Positions 8,225-20,778 of a stretch of DNA of 64,000 bases are shown here, piece after piece. The stretch's first letter is position 1. Each line of letters begins with the position of its first letter. The notes beneath the pieces were generated by a model. It ran no database searches. It had not been told where the DNA came from and worked only from the letters and a program-made list of their open reading frames with translations. This stretch comes from Oscillospiraceae bacterium (lineage in GTDB: Bacteria; Bacillota; Clostridia; Saccharofermentanales; Saccharofermentanaceae): the NCBI GenBank assembly GCA_902788505.1, contig CADAKH010000001.1, forward strand, positions 1-64,000. Direction: 5' to 3'. Position numbers and translations under genes: made by a program.

Positions 8225-8461
8225 ATGGCATCCGGATTTATAGACATCGGTTTTGGAAATATCGCACAGGCATCACGCATCATCTGCGTTGCTTCAGCTG
8301 AGTCATCTCCTGTAAGACGCATGATGCAGGATTCAAAAGACAGGGGAACGCTGGTTGACTGCTGTGCAGGCAAGAAGTGCAAGTCGGTAATAGTAACTGA
8401 CAGCGGACTCGTATTAACATCAGCGCTTGCTACATCAGAGATAAAGGAGATGCTGGGATGA
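8225..8461 (+). CDS. remA: RemA/ExtRE-family DNA-binding regulator (DUF370)
   Basis: The 78-residue protein matches RemA throughout: FIDIGFGNIAQASRIICV, SSPVRRMMQDSKDRGTLVDC and a C-terminal VIVTDSGLVLTSAL. In Bacillus, RemA oligomers bind DNA and activate biofilm matrix and osmoprotection genes. The family is conserved next to gmk across Firmicutes, which fits its place here, with a four-base ATGA overlap with gmk. Confidence 0.93.
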   Translation: MASGFIDIGFGNIAQASRIICVASAESSPVRRMMQDSKDRGTLVDCCAGKKCKSVIVTDSGLVLTSALATSEIKEMLG

Positions 8462-9081
8462 GTGATTTCAGAGGATTGATAGTAGCAGTATCAGGTCCTT
8501 CAGGTGTCGGCAAGGGCACGGTCCTTGCGAGAGTTGAAGAACTTTTGGAACAGGCTAATCCCGGAAGCGTAGGTCATTCGATCTCTGTTACGACAAGAGC
8601 TCCGAGAGGTCAGGAAAAAGACGGCGTCGAGTATTATTTCAGAACCACGGAACAGTTCGAGCAGATGATCAAAGACGGCAAGATAGTCGAGTACGACAAG
8701 TATGTTGATAACTACTACGGTACACCGTCAGATCCGCTTGCCGAGATGGTAGGCAAAGGACAGGATGTTCTTTTCGATATCACAATTGAAGGCAGTCTCG
8801 CACTCAACAGAAAATTTGACGATGACACGGTAACGATATTCATCCTTCCTCCTTCAATGGAAGAGCTCGAAAACAGACTGAGGGGAAGAGGAACCGAGAC
8901 TGAAGAGAAGGTTCAGAAAAGACTTGAACAGGCAAAGTCGGAGATCAGGCGTGCAGGTGAATTTGAGTACATAGTAACCAACGACGATCTCGAGAAAGCG
9001 GCAAGAGACATTCTTGCGATAATCACCGCTGAAAAGCTTAAGGCTTCGAAGAATATACACACAGCTAAAGAACTTGAATAA
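8458..9081 (+). CDS. gmk: Guanylate kinase
   Basis: The 207-residue protein has the P-loop GPSGVGKGT near residue 15, the GMP-binding SVTTRAPRGQEKDGVEYYF, and the lid/adenine-binding RLRGRGTETEEKVQKRL. It phosphorylates GMP to GDP, essential for GTP and (p)ppGpp pools. It overlaps remA by ATGA and is 21 bp upstream of rpoZ, the usual operon. Confidence 0.97.
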   Translation: MSDFRGLIVAVSGPSGVGKGTVLARVEELLEQANPGSVGHSISVTTRAPRGQEKDGVEYYFRTTEQFEQMIKDGKIVEYDKYVDNYYGTPSDPLAEMVGKGQDVLFDITIEGSLALNRKFDDDTVTIFILPPSMEELENRLRGRGTETEEKVQKRLEQAKSEIRRAGEFEYIVTNDDLEKAARDILAIITAEKLKASKNIHTAKELE

Positions 9082-9102
9082 AAGGAGAAGAGAGGTAAAA
9101 AG

Positions 9103-9537
9103 ATGTTAACAGATCCTTCAATCGAGAAACTCAAGGCAAAGTCAGCAAGCCCTTACGACCTTACCGTTTTGGTAAGTAAGCGTGCCAGAGAACTGACAGA
9201 CGGCGCACAGCCCATGATCGACGATGAGGGTGCAGCAAATGTTGTATCACTCGCATGCCGTGAAGTTGCAGCTGACAAGGTAGTTGCAGTAGCCGGCGAT
9301 GTAGAGGATGAGGCAGTCATCCCGATCACAAGAGAAGAGAAGATCAGAAGAAGAGAAGAAGCCGAGAACAGAAGAAAGATGCTTGAGGAAGAAAGAGCTG
9401 AGAGAATGTCTGCTACAGGCGATCTCAACTCCAAAGGCCTGGATGATCTCATCAATGCCCTTGCAGGCGGCTCTTCAGACGAAGAGAAAACAGCAGTTGA
9501 AGGCGAAGATGAGCCTGAGACAGAAGATGAAGAATAA
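9103..9537 (+). CDS. rpoZ: RNA polymerase omega subunit with acidic tail
   Basis: The first 75 or so residues match omega: MLTDPSIEKLKAKSASPYDL and VSKRARELTDG. The remainder is a charged coiled-coil and acidic tail (EEKIRRREEAENRRKMLEEE, then GEDEPETEDEE), making the protein 144 residues against about 70-90 in most bacteria. Omega chaperones the beta' subunit. AAAGGAGA lies upstream. The long tail is the only unusual feature. Confidence 0.9.
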   Translation: MLTDPSIEKLKAKSASPYDLTVLVSKRARELTDGAQPMIDDEGAANVVSLACREVAADKVVAVAGDVEDEAVIPITREEKIRRREEAENRRKMLEEERAERMSATGDLNSKGLDDLINALAGGSSDEEKTAVEGEDEPETEDEE

Positions 9538-9562
9538 AAAGCAAGGGAGCTAAAGATCGATT

Positions 9563-10978
9563 ATGGCAGTAGAAAAAACAATGGATAAGATAGTTTCTCT
9601 TGCTAAGGTAAGAGGCTTCGTATATCCGGGTTCCGACATCTACGGCGGTCTCGCAAATGCGTGGGATTACGGCCCGTTAGGTGTTCAGCTTAAGAATAAC
9701 GTTAAGGCAGCATGGTGGAAGAAGTTCGTCCAGGAGAGCCCTTACAATGTAGGACTCGATGCTGCGATCATCATGAACCCCAAGACATGGGTCGCTTCAG
9801 GCCACGTCGGCGGATTCTCCGATCCTCTTATCGACTGCAAGCAGTGCAAGGCGCGTCAGAGAGCTGATAACCTTATTGAGGATTGGAATAAGGAAAACGG
9901 AATCGAGAACGTACCTGTTGAAGGTATGAGCCCTGAAGAGATGGTTGCTTACATCAGAGAGAAGAACATTCCCTGTCCTGTATGCGGCGGCCACAACTTC
10001 ACCGACATCCGTAAGTTCAACCTGATGTTCAAGACATTCATCGGTGTTACCGAAGATTCAACAAATGAGGTTTACTTAAGACCTGAGACAGCTCAGGGTA
10101 TCTTCGTTAACTTCGCAAATGTTCAGCGTTCCTCACGTAAGAAGATCCCGTTCGGCATCTGCCAGATCGGTAAGTCTTTCCGTAACGAGATCACACCCGG
10201 TAACTTCATCTTCCGTACAAGAGAGTTCGAGCAGATGGAGCTTGAGTTCTTCTGCGAACCCGGTACTGACCTCGAGTGGTTCGACTACTGGAAGAAGTTC
10301 TGCCACGATTGGCTCATCGGACTCGGTATCAAGGAAGAGGAACTCCGTACAAGAGATCACGCAAAAGAAGAACTTGCTTTCTATTCCAGAGCTACAACAG
10401 ACTTCGAGTTTGCTTTCCCTTTCACAGACTGGGGCGAACTCTGGGGTATCGCAGACCGTACAGACTACGACCTCAAGCAGCACATGGAATACTCCAAGCA
10501 GGATCTCTCATACTTCGATCCCGCAAAGAACGAGAAGTACATTCCTTACGTTATCGAGCCTTCGCTCGGTGCTGACCGTGTAACTCTCGCTTTCCTCTGC
10601 TCTGCTTACGATGAGGAAGAGCTCGAAGGCGGCGATGTTAGAACAGTTATGCACTTTCATCCTTTCCTCGCACCCATCAAGATCGGTGTGCTCCCTCTGT
10701 CAGCTAAGCTCACAGACAAGGCTCAGCCTATTTTCGAGAAGCTCTCCAAGAAGTACATGTGCGAGCTTGATGACCGTCAGTCGATCGGTAAGCGCTACAG
10801 AAGACAGGACGAGATCGGTACTCCTTACTGCGTAGTTTACGATTTCGATTCCGAGAATGACGGCTGCGTAACCATCAGAGAAAGAGACTCAATGAAGAAC
10901 GTCGAGTACGAGCCCGGAAACATAAGATTCCCTATCGATAAACTCGATGAATTTTTCTCAGATAAGTTCGATTTTTAA
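9563..10978 (+). CDS. glyQS: Glycyl-tRNA synthetase, dimeric (alpha2) type
   Basis: The 471-residue class II synthetase starts with the eukaryote/Gram-positive type signature [26 protein letters not shown]. Motif 2 is near [29 protein letters not shown], and motif 3 is in [16 protein letters not shown]. The anticodon-binding domain is C-terminal ([13 protein letters not shown] onwards). It charges tRNA-Gly with glycine. It follows rpoZ by 25 bp and is probably in the same transcript. It is of the single-polypeptide type, not the alpha2beta2 GlyQ/GlyS type. Confidence 0.96.
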   Translation: MAVEKTMDKIVSLAKVRGFVYPGSDIYGGLANAWDYGPLGVQLKNNVKAAWWKKFVQESPYNVGLDAAIIMNPKTWVASGHVGGFSDPLIDCKQCKARQRADNLIEDWNKENGIENVPVEGMSPEEMVAYIREKNIPCPVCGGHNFTDIRKFNLMFKTFIGVTEDSTNEVYLRPETAQGIFVNFANVQRSSRKKIPFGICQIGKSFRNEITPGNFIFRTREFEQMELEFFCEPGTDLEWFDYWKKFCHDWLIGLGIKEEELRTRDHAKEELAFYSRATTDFEFAFPFTDWGELWGIADRTDYDLKQHMEYSKQDLSYFDPAKNEKYIPYVIEPSLGADRVTLAFLCSAYDEEELEGGDVRTVMHFHPFLAPIKIGVLPLSAKLTDKAQPIFEKLSKKYMCELDDRQSIGKRYRRQDEIGTPYCVVYDFDSENDGCVTIRERDSMKNVEYEPGNIRFPIDKLDEFFSDKFDF

Positions 10979-11074
10979 GGAACATATCTGTTAAAATAAA
11001 CTGATAAGTTTTTAGCAGGCTAAACAGCCATATGAGAAACAAAAAAACCAATAAATGAAAGGCGGATAAAAAGA

Positions 11075-13708
11075 ATGACAAAGTACGTTTACCTGTTCAC
11101 CGAAGGCAACGGAAACATGCGCGAACTCCTCGGAGGTAAGGGCGCTAACCTTGCTGAGATGACAAACATCGGTCTTCCTGTTCCTCAGGGATTCACGATC
11201 ACCACGGAGGCTTGCACAAAGTACTACGAAGACGGCCGTCAGATCAATGACGAGATCATGGGCCAGGTTATGGAGTACATCGTAAAGCTCGAAGAGATCA
11301 CAGGCAAGAAGTTTGGTGATCTCGAGAACCCTCTCCTCGTTTCCGTAAGATCCGGTGCAAGAGCATCAATGCCTGGTATGATGGACACAATCCTCAACCT
11401 CGGTCTTAACGAGCAGGTTGTTGACGTTATCGCTACAAAGTCCGGTAACCCCAGATGGGCTTGGGACTGCTACAGAAGATTCATCCAGATGTATTCCGAC
11501 GTTGTTATGGAAGTCGGTAAGAAGTATTTCGAAGAGCTCATCGACAAGATGAAGGCTGAAAGAGGAGTTAAGCAGGACGTTGAGCTTACAGCTGACGACC
11601 TCAAGGAACTCGCTTCACAGTTCAAGGCTGAGTACAAGGCAAAGATCGGTTCTGATTTCCCTACAGATCCTAAGGAGCAGCTCGTTGGCGCTATCAAGGC
11701 CGTATTCAGATCATGGGACAACCCGAGAGCTAACGTTTACAGAAGAGACAACGATATTCCTTATTCATGGGGTACAGCAGTTAACGTTCAGTCCATGGCA
11801 TTCGGTAACATGGGTGACGACTGCGGTACAGGCGTTGCTTTCACAAGAGACCCTGCTACAGGTGAGAAGGGACTTTTCGGTGAGTTCCTCACAAACGCAC
11901 AGGGCGAGGACGTTGTTGCAGGTGTAAGAACTCCTATGAAGATCGCTGAGATGGAGCAGAAGTTCCCTGAAGCATTCGCTCAGTTCACACAGGTTTGCAA
12001 CACTCTTGAGACACACTACAGAGACATGCAGGACATGGAGTTCACAGTTGAGCACGGTAAGCTCTACATGCTCCAGACAAGAAACGGAAAGAGAACAGCT
12101 CAGGCTGCTATGAAGATCGCTTGCGACCTCGTTGACGAAGGTATGAGAACACCTGAGGAAGCAGTTGCAATGATCGATCCCCGTAACCTCGATACACTCC
12201 TTCACCCTCAGTTCGATCCCGCTGCTCTTAAGGCTGCAGAGGCAATCGGTAAGGGCCTCGGTGCTTCTCCGGGAGCTGCTTGCGGTAAGATCGTATTCAC
12301 AGCTGACGATGCAGTAGCTTGGCACGACAGAGGAGAGAAGGTAGTCCTCGTAAGACTTGAGACATCTCCTGAAGACATCACAGGTATGAAGGCTGCAGAA
12401 GGTATCCTCACAGTACGTGGTGGTATGACATCACACGCTGCAGTTGTTGCACGTGGTATGGGTGAGTGCTGCGTTTCCGGTTGCGGCGACATCGCTATGG
12501 ACGAAGCTAACAAGCAGTTCACACTCGCTGGCAAGACATTCAAGGAAGGTGACATCATCTCCCTCGATGGTTCTACAGGTAAGATCTACGATGGCGCTAT
12601 CGCTCAGGTTGACGCTGATCCTAACAACGGTTACTTCGGCCGCATCATGAAGTGGGCAGACGAGTTCAAGAGACTCGAAGTACGTACAAACGCTGATACA
12701 CCTAACGATGCTAAGAAGGCCCGTGAGCTTGGAGCTGAAGGTATAGGTCTCTGCCGTACAGAGCACATGTTCTTCGGTGAAGGCAGAATCGACGCATTCC
12801 GTGAGATGATCTGCTCCGATACAGTTGAAGAGCGTGAAGCTGCTCTCGCAGTTATCCTTCCCATGCAGCAGTCCGACTTCGAAGCTCTCTATGAGGCACT
12901 CGAGGGTCATCCCGTTACGATCAGATTCCTCGACCCGCCGCTTCACGAATTCGTTCCTACAGAAGAAGCAGACATCAAGGCTCTTGCAGATAAGAAGGGT
13001 AAGTCTGTTGAAGAGATCAAGACATTGATCTCTTCTCTCCACGAGTTCAACCCTATGATGGGTCACAGAGGATGCCGTCTCGCAGTTACATATCCTGAGA
13101 TCGCTAAGATGCAGACAAGAGCAGTTATCCGCGCTGCTATCAACGTTAACGCTAAGCATCCCGACTGGAACGTTACACCTGAGATCATGATCCCGCTCGT
13201 ATGCGAGATCAAGGAGCTCGTAAACGTTAAGAAGGTAGTCGTAGAGGTTGCTGACGAAGAGATCAAGGCTGCAGGCGTAGACATGTCCTACAAGGTAGGT
13301 ACAATGATCGAGATCCCCAGAGCTGCTCTTACAGCTGACGAGATAGCCAAGGAAGCTGAATTCTTCTGCTTCGGTACAAACGACCTTACACAGATGACAT
13401 TCGGTTTCTCCAGAGACGACGCAGGCAAGTTCCTCACAGCTTACTATGAGGCAAAGATCTTCGAGTCCGATCCGTTCGCACGTCTCGACCAGAACGGCGT
13501 AGGCAAGCTCATGAAGATGGCTATCGAGTCCGGTAAGGCAGTACGTCCTGACCTCCACCTCGGTATCTGCGGCGAGCACGGCGGCGACCCGACATCTGTT
13601 GAGTTCTGCGACGAGATCGGTTTGGATTATGTATCCTGCTCACCTTTCCGTGTACCGATCGCTAGACTTGCTGCTGCACAGGCTGCAATCAAGCACAAGG
13701 CTAAATAA
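11075..13708 (+). CDS. ppdK: Pyruvate, phosphate dikinase
   Basis: The 877-residue protein is full length. An N-terminal ATP-grasp domain (VYLFTEGNGNMRELLGGKGANL) is followed by the swivelling domain with GGMTSHAAVVARGMG, whose catalytic His is residue 454, and by the C-terminal PEP/pyruvate TIM barrel with GICGEHGGDP (Cys832). It interconverts pyruvate + ATP + Pi and PEP + AMP + PPi; in anaerobes it often runs glycolytically. Codon use is strongly biased, suggesting high expression. An SD GAAAGGCGG precedes the start. The last 24 coding bases recur exactly at 29420-29443. Confidence 0.98.
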   Translation: MTKYVYLFTEGNGNMRELLGGKGANLAEMTNIGLPVPQGFTITTEACTKYYEDGRQINDEIMGQVMEYIVKLEEITGKKFGDLENPLLVSVRSGARASMPGMMDTILNLGLNEQVVDVIATKSGNPRWAWDCYRRFIQMYSDVVMEVGKKYFEELIDKMKAERGVKQDVELTADDLKELASQFKAEYKAKIGSDFPTDPKEQLVGAIKAVFRSWDNPRANVYRRDNDIPYSWGTAVNVQSMAFGNMGDDCGTGVAFTRDPATGEKGLFGEFLTNAQGEDVVAGVRTPMKIAEMEQKFPEAFAQFTQVCNTLETHYRDMQDMEFTVEHGKLYMLQTRNGKRTAQAAMKIACDLVDEGMRTPEEAVAMIDPRNLDTLLHPQFDPAALKAAEAIGKGLGASPGAACGKIVFTADDAVAWHDRGEKVVLVRLETSPEDITGMKAAEGILTVRGGMTSHAAVVARGMGECCVSGCGDIAMDEANKQFTLAGKTFKEGDIISLDGSTGKIYDGAIAQVDADPNNGYFGRIMKWADEFKRLEVRTNADTPNDAKKARELGAEGIGLCRTEHMFFGEGRIDAFREMICSDTVEEREAALAVILPMQQSDFEALYEALEGHPVTIRFLDPPLHEFVPTEEADIKALADKKGKSVEEIKTLISSLHEFNPMMGHRGCRLAVTYPEIAKMQTRAVIRAAINVNAKHPDWNVTPEIMIPLVCEIKELVNVKKVVVEVADEEIKAAGVDMSYKVGTMIEIPRAALTADEIAKEAEFFCFGTNDLTQMTFGFSRDDAGKFLTAYYEAKIFESDPFARLDQNGVGKLMKMAIESGKAVRPDLHLGICGEHGGDPTSVEFCDEIGLDYVSCSPFRVPIARLAAAQAAIKHKAK

Positions 13709-13734
13709 ATAATTAACATTAAGTTATAAGATAC

Positions 13735-13765
13735 GCCCGGAGCGATATGCTTCGGGCATATTTCT
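13735..13765 (+). terminator. Rho-independent terminator of ppdK
   Basis: The stem GCCCGGAGC / GCTTCGGGC has a GATAT loop and is followed by ATATTTC. Near-copies of this hairpin occur at 29484-29511 and, more degenerate, at 34213-34254. Confidence 0.8.
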
Positions 13766-13821
13766 ATTTCAATTAATCCATTACACAGTGCAGAGTAGGT
13801 ATATCATCAGTAACTTTGATG

Positions 13822-13849
13822 AACCGGCTCTCTTGCCGGTTTTGTTTTG
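13822..13849 (+). terminator. Second hairpin terminator upstream of atp operon
   Basis: The 6-bp stem ACCGGC / GCCGGT with loop TCTCTT is followed by TTTGTTTT. It gives tandem termination between ppdK and the atp operon. Confidence 0.8.
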
Positions 13850-13865
13850 TGTGGCCGAAAACCAT

Positions 13866-13945
13866 ATTTAGACAATTTCTTCCATTTGTCCTAAATGTGC
13901 AATCTGTTACGTCTAACACGAAGCGGTTTATGCTATACTCCACGA
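13866..13945 (+). promoter_or_regulatory. Probable atp operon promoter and adjacent inverted repeat
   Basis: TGCTATACT at 13931-13939 is an extended -10 element about 40 bp before the atpI SD (GGAAGGGAGGG). Upstream, ATTTAGACAA and TTGTCCTAAAT at about 13866-13896 form an imperfect inverted repeat around a short loop, at the place expected for a regulator site. No clear -35 box is visible. Confidence 0.5.
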
Positions 13946-13983
13946 AAGAAAATGGTTGATGGCAGCGGAAGGGAGGGCTGTTT

Positions 13984-14433
13984 TTGAAGATCGATCCGAC
14001 AGTAAAAAAAGAGACAATATATGTATGTGTTGTTACTCTGATACTCAGCATGCTGATGGAATCGGTATTCCTGATCTTAAGGCAGTGGCATCTTACTGTT
14101 CTGTTCGGAAATCTTGTAGGAGCAGGAACAGGCATCCTTAATTTCTTCCTTCTGGGCCTGTCTGTTCAAAAAGCAGTCAAAAAGGAGGAAACGAGGGCAA
14201 AAGAGATCCTTCGTGCATCCCATGCCCTGAGATACGCGCTAATGGTTATTCTTGTACTGATAGCCATACTTATCCCGTCCGTATTTAATATGTGGGCTAC
14301 ACTGATATCCCTGCTTTTTGCGACCATCGCTGTCTATACGAGAGCAATATTCAATAAAGATAAGAAAACCGGTACAGCTTCTGCACCGGCTGCTGCAGAT
14401 AATGCTGATAACGGAGGGGACGGGGAAGAATGA
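13984..14433 (+). CDS. atpI: ATP synthase subunit I (AtpI-like), TTG start
   Basis: The frame starts with TTG at 13984, supported by the strong SD GGGAGG about 10 bp upstream; no ATG in this frame fits. The 149-residue protein has four predicted membrane segments (about residues 11-32, 39-62, 84-103 and 107-126) and a polar Gly/Ala/Asp tail. AtpI-type proteins help assemble the c-ring or deliver Mg2+. It is first in the atp operon and overlaps atpB by ATGA, which is the main reason for the name because sequence conservation in this family is low. Confidence 0.75.
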   Translation: MKIDPTVKKETIYVCVVTLILSMLMESVFLILRQWHLTVLFGNLVGAGTGILNFFLLGLSVQKAVKKEETRAKEILRASHALRYALMVILVLIAILIPSVFNMWATLISLLFATIAVYTRAIFNKDKKTGTASAPAAADNADNGGDGEE

Positions 14434-15335
14434 GCATAGTGTTCCTTATTCTCAGCATCCTCTCGATGGCGGCCGCCATAGCCGTTAAGGTTATGTTTGT
14501 CCCTGCATCTGACGGTATCGCTATATCGGGTGCACATGTATTCTTTACCATCAAAATGCCGATACAGGATCTCCCGATAACTGAAGCACAGGTCAATTCC
14601 TGGTGTGTGATCTTTGCAGTTCTATTCCTGTGCCTTTTTCTTACGACGGGTCTAAAGACACGTAACATATCAATAAGGCAGATGGTCGCAGAATGGATCG
14701 TGGAGAAGGTGACAGGTCTTGTAAGGACAAACATGGGAGAATACTTTGAAGGTTTTGCTCCTTTTATAGCCGCGATCTTAGGATTATCAGGTTTTTCGAG
14801 TCTCTCATCGCTTTTGGGACTCTTCCCGCCGACATCCGACATCAATATCATCGCCGGCTGGGCAATACTGGTATTCTTCCTAATCACATACTATAAGATG
14901 AAGGCCGGCCCCTGGATCTATCTTAAGAGTTTCGGTCAGCCACAGCCTCTCCTGGCTCCTCTTAATATCATCAGTGAGGTTGCCACTCCGATATCCATGG
15001 CATTCAGACATTACGGAAATGTCTTATCCGGTTCGATAATTTCGGTGCTCATAGCAGTGGGACTCACCAAATTGTCTAACAGCCTGTTCTCATTCCTGCC
15101 GGGAGCACTTGCCGACTTCCCTTATCTGAGGATCGGTATTCCTGCTGTACTGTCGATTTATTTTGATCTGTTCTCAGGATGTCTCCAGGCGTTTATCTTC
15201 GCCGTTCTTACCATGCTGTATGTGGCAGGCGGTTTCCCTGCTGAGGAATATGCTGCAAGGAAAAAGAGAAGACAGGAACGCGCTGCAGCCAAAGCAGCAT
15301 GTTCACAGACCGCTGGAAAGCATGCGGAAAATTAA
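14430..15335 (+). CDS. atpB: ATP synthase F0 subunit a
   Basis: The 301-residue polytopic membrane protein has the conserved helix with the essential Arg in SMAFRHYGNVLSGS, followed by the polar C-terminal helix region around DLFSGCLQAFIFAVLTMLYV. It forms the ion half-channels against the c-ring. A charged Lys/Arg/Ala-rich tail follows the last helix. It overlaps atpI by four bases and precedes atpE by 30 bp. Confidence 0.93.
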   Translation: MSIVFLILSILSMAAAIAVKVMFVPASDGIAISGAHVFFTIKMPIQDLPITEAQVNSWCVIFAVLFLCLFLTTGLKTRNISIRQMVAEWIVEKVTGLVRTNMGEYFEGFAPFIAAILGLSGFSSLSSLLGLFPPTSDINIIAGWAILVFFLITYYKMKAGPWIYLKSFGQPQPLLAPLNIISEVATPISMAFRHYGNVLSGSIISVLIAVGLTKLSNSLFSFLPGALADFPYLRIGIPAVLSIYFDLFSGCLQAFIFAVLTMLYVAGGFPAEEYAARKKRRQERAAAKAACSQTAGKHAEN

Positions 15336-15653
<318 letters not shown>

Positions 15654-15668
15654 AACGGAGTCTGACAC

Positions 15669-16172
15669 ATGCAGGATCTGGATATTATTTCAGTAAATAT
15701 CTGGCATATAGTCATCTCGCTCGCCAATCTCGTAATACTCTTCCTTATACTCAAAAAGCTTCTTTTCAAGCCTGTAAATAAGATCGTTGATAAGAGACAG
15801 AAAGAAATCGAGTCTGAGTATAAAAAGGCTGAGAAGACGCAGGCTGAGGCTGACTCGATAAAGGCTGAATGGGAAGGTAAGATGGCAACAGCGGAAGCTG
15901 AGGCCGATAAGATCATACGTGATGCAGTCGAACGTGCGGACAGCCGTAACGAGGTCATGCTCTATGAGTCCCGTGAGAAAGCTGATCAGATCATCCGTAA
16001 GGCAAAGGCCGATATCGAACGTGAGAGGAAAGATGCAAGAGAAACGATCAAGAAAGAGATCGTTGACGTATCTCAGACCCTTTCCGAGCAGATCATCGGA
16101 CGCGAGATCAACATGGATGACCATCGTGACCTGATAGATAAAGCCATTGATAAGATAGGTGAAGAGCAGTGA
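15669..16172 (+). CDS. atpF: ATP synthase F0 subunit b
   Basis: The 167-residue protein has one N-terminal membrane helix (IWHIVISLANLVILFLILKK) followed by a long charged coiled coil (residues about 40-140), the peripheral stalk. It ends with ISQTLSEQIIGREINMDDH-like C-terminal features that contact delta. Its TGA overlaps the GTG start of atpH. Confidence 0.93.
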   Translation: MQDLDIISVNIWHIVISLANLVILFLILKKLLFKPVNKIVDKRQKEIESEYKKAEKTQAEADSIKAEWEGKMATAEAEADKIIRDAVERADSRNEVMLYESREKADQIIRKAKADIERERKDARETIKKEIVDVSQTLSEQIIGREINMDDHRDLIDKAIDKIGEEQ

Positions 16173-16696
16173 CTAATGTAGGAAGAGAATATGCGATCGC
16201 ATTATTCGAAGCCGCCTATGAGGACGGTTCACTGGATGCTGTAAGAGAAGATCTTACAGAGATCAGAAAGCTCCTTAAAAAGGAGCCGGATTACATCTCT
16301 TTCCTGATGAATCCGGGAATCCCCAAGGAAGAGAGGCTCGATTCATTATCCGAAGCTTTCGAGGATAATGTCGAAGACCTTCTGTATTCATTCCTTGCGG
16401 TAATGGTCACAAATAACCATATAAACGAATTCTTCACTGCTGCGAAAGAATTCGAGGGGATGTATGAAGACTATAAGAAGATCAGTTTTGCCGTTATTAC
16501 CAGTGCGGTCAAACTGACTGATGAGGAAAAGAGAAAGATCGTGACACGCTTAAGAAAGGTTACCGGCAAAGCCATCTTGCCCATATATAAGGTCGATGAA
16601 TCGATCATCGGCGGAATTACCGTAACCTGTGATGGAAAGTTCTTTGACGGAAGCGTTGTCAGGAACCTTAAGAACATAAAGGAAGTGATATCGTAA
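16169..16696 (+). CDS. atpH: ATP synthase F1 subunit delta (GTG start)
   Basis: The 175-residue protein begins at GTG 16169, overlapping the atpF stop. It has the delta/OSCP N-terminal helical start VGREYAIALFEAAYEDG, the central FLMNPGIPKEERLDSL, and the C-terminal VDESIIGGITVTCDGKFFDGS segment typical of the family. It connects the peripheral stalk to the alpha3beta3 head. The stop codon abuts the atpA ATG directly. Confidence 0.95.
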   Translation: MTNVGREYAIALFEAAYEDGSLDAVREDLTEIRKLLKKEPDYISFLMNPGIPKEERLDSLSEAFEDNVEDLLYSFLAVMVTNNHINEFFTAAKEFEGMYEDYKKISFAVITSAVKLTDEEKRKIVTRLRKVTGKAILPIYKVDESIIGGITVTCDGKFFDGSVVRNLKNIKEVIS

Positions 16697-18193
16697 ATGG
16701 CAGGAAAACCTGAAGAAATAAGCAATATCATTAAAGAGCAGATCCGCAATTACAAGACCCGTGTGGATATGGGTGAAGTCGGAACTGTTGTATTGGTCGG
16801 TGACGGCATTGCCTCCGTATACGGACTCCGCAACTGCATGTCAACAGAGCTTCTGGAATTCGAAGACGGTTCAGTCGGACTAGCCCAGAATCTTGAGAAT
16901 GACACTGTCTCGGTTGCGATACTTTCCGATAAGTACGATATCAGGGAAGGAACAAAGGTTAAGCGTACAGGAACGGTTCTCTCGATCCCTGTAGGCGAGA
17001 GTTTCTTAGGAAGAGTAGTAAATCCTCTAGGTGAGCCTATTGACGGCAAAGGTCCTATCTTCGGTGAAGCCAGAAGACCTGTTGAGGCTGAGGCTCCCGG
17101 CATTATCGAGAGACAGAGCGTATCAACACCTCTGCAGACCGGTATCAAAGCCATTGACTCCATGATCCCGATCGGACGCGGCCAGCGTGAGCTCATCATC
17201 GGTGACCGTCAGACAGGTAAGACCGAGATCGCAATCGATACGATAATCAATCAGAAAGACAAGAATGTCATCTGTATATACGTTGCCATAGGCCAGAAAG
17301 CTACATCAGTCGTATCCCTGGTCGCTGATCTCGTAAGAGAAGGCGCAATGGCATATACGATCGTTGTGTCTGCAACTGCCGCTGAGAGTGCACCGGTCCA
17401 GTACATAGCTCCTTATTCGGGTTGTGCCATGGCTGAGTATTTCAGAGAGCAGGGTAAAGACGTTCTCATCGTTTACGATGACCTGTCAAAGCATGCTGTC
17501 GCATACAGAGCTCTGTCACTTCTTATCAGGAGACCTCCGGGAAGAGAAGCTTATCCGGGCGATGTATTCTATCTGCATTCAAGACTTCTTGAGCGTGCGG
17601 CATGTGTTTCACCGGAATTCGGCGGCGGTTCCATTACCGCGCTCCCTATTGTCGAGACACAGGCAGGTGACGTATCCGCCTATATCCCGACAAATGTTAT
17701 CTCCATCACTGACGGACAGATCTTCCTTGAGACAGAGATGTTTCACAGCGGCATTATTCCTGCGATAAATCCGGGTATCTCAGTATCCAGAGTCGGAGGA
17801 TCTGCGCAGGTCAAGGCTATGAAGAAGGTTTCCGGCGAGTTAAAGCTCTTGTACTCTCAGTACCGTGAACTTCAGGCTTTTGCGCAGTTCGGTTCGGATC
17901 TTGATGCGGATACACGCGCAAGACTCCATCTTGGAGAACGTATCGTGGAAGTGTTAAAGCAGGATCGTAATGCACCGGTTCCTGTCGGAGGCCAGGTTGG
18001 AATCATCTATGCGGTAATCAACGGTTATCTCAACGATGTTGCACTTGAAGATATCAAGGATTATCAGGAACGTCTGTATGAGAAACTCGATCACGAGCAT
18101 AAAGACTGGATGGTAAGGATCAGCCAGGGATCCTGGACTGAAGAAGATGAAGAGGAGCTTAAGGGCGTCCTTAACAGGATGAAAAGGAAATAA
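16697..18193 (+). CDS. atpA: ATP synthase F1 subunit alpha
   Basis: The 498-residue protein has the Walker A motif GDRQTGKT near residue 170, the Walker B region [16 protein letters not shown], and the alpha signature [17 protein letters not shown] with the arginine finger. It forms the non-catalytic nucleotide sites of the hexameric head. It starts on the base after the atpH stop. No oddities were seen. Confidence 0.98.
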   Translation: MAGKPEEISNIIKEQIRNYKTRVDMGEVGTVVLVGDGIASVYGLRNCMSTELLEFEDGSVGLAQNLENDTVSVAILSDKYDIREGTKVKRTGTVLSIPVGESFLGRVVNPLGEPIDGKGPIFGEARRPVEAEAPGIIERQSVSTPLQTGIKAIDSMIPIGRGQRELIIGDRQTGKTEIAIDTIINQKDKNVICIYVAIGQKATSVVSLVADLVREGAMAYTIVVSATAAESAPVQYIAPYSGCAMAEYFREQGKDVLIVYDDLSKHAVAYRALSLLIRRPPGREAYPGDVFYLHSRLLERAACVSPEFGGGSITALPIVETQAGDVSAYIPTNVISITDGQIFLETEMFHSGIIPAINPGISVSRVGGSAQVKAMKKVSGELKLLYSQYRELQAFAQFGSDLDADTRARLHLGERIVEVLKQDRNAPVPVGGQVGIIYAVINGYLNDVALEDIKDYQERLYEKLDHEHKDWMVRISQGSWTEEDEEELKGVLNRMKRK

Positions 18194-18196
18194 GAC

Positions 18197-20488
<2,292 letters not shown>

Positions 20489-20489
<1 letters not shown>

Positions 20490-20749
20490 TGAAAACATTT
20501 GAACTCAAAGTCATAACGCCGAAGGGCGCTGTTATCGACAAACAGGTATCAGGTCTTTATCTCCGCGGCAGTGAAGGTGATCTTGCCATATTTGCAGAAC
20601 ACATACCTTTTGTAACAGCTGTCCGTGAAGGCAAGTGCACCATAGTCTACGATGATGCATCAGATGATACTGAAGCGGAGATCGGAGCAGGTATGCTCAA
20701 TGTTACCCGTGATAATGTAACGCTTATTACCGAGACATGGAAAGCTTGA
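20489..20749 (+). CDS. atpC: ATP synthase F1 subunit epsilon, beta-sandwich domain only
   Basis: The 86-residue protein starts MKTFELKVITPKGAVIDKQ and contains LRGSEGDLAIFAEHIPF and VREGKC, the N-terminal beta-sandwich of epsilon. The usual C-terminal helical hairpin (about residues 87-135), which inhibits ATP hydrolysis in many bacteria, is absent. The stop codon is intact and precedes the IS element by about 30 bp, so the IS did not cut the frame directly. It should still couple gamma to the c-ring, but C-terminal-domain inhibition is not possible. Confidence 0.9.
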
Positions 20750-20778
20750 GCTGATTTTAATAAAATACTGAAAAGAAC

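Noticed and set aside
12431-13579. Long minus-strand open frame (382 codons) within ppdK
   Set aside because: It is the shadow of a highly biased codon pattern in ppdK; the translation is Leu/Ser/Cys-rich without a domain.
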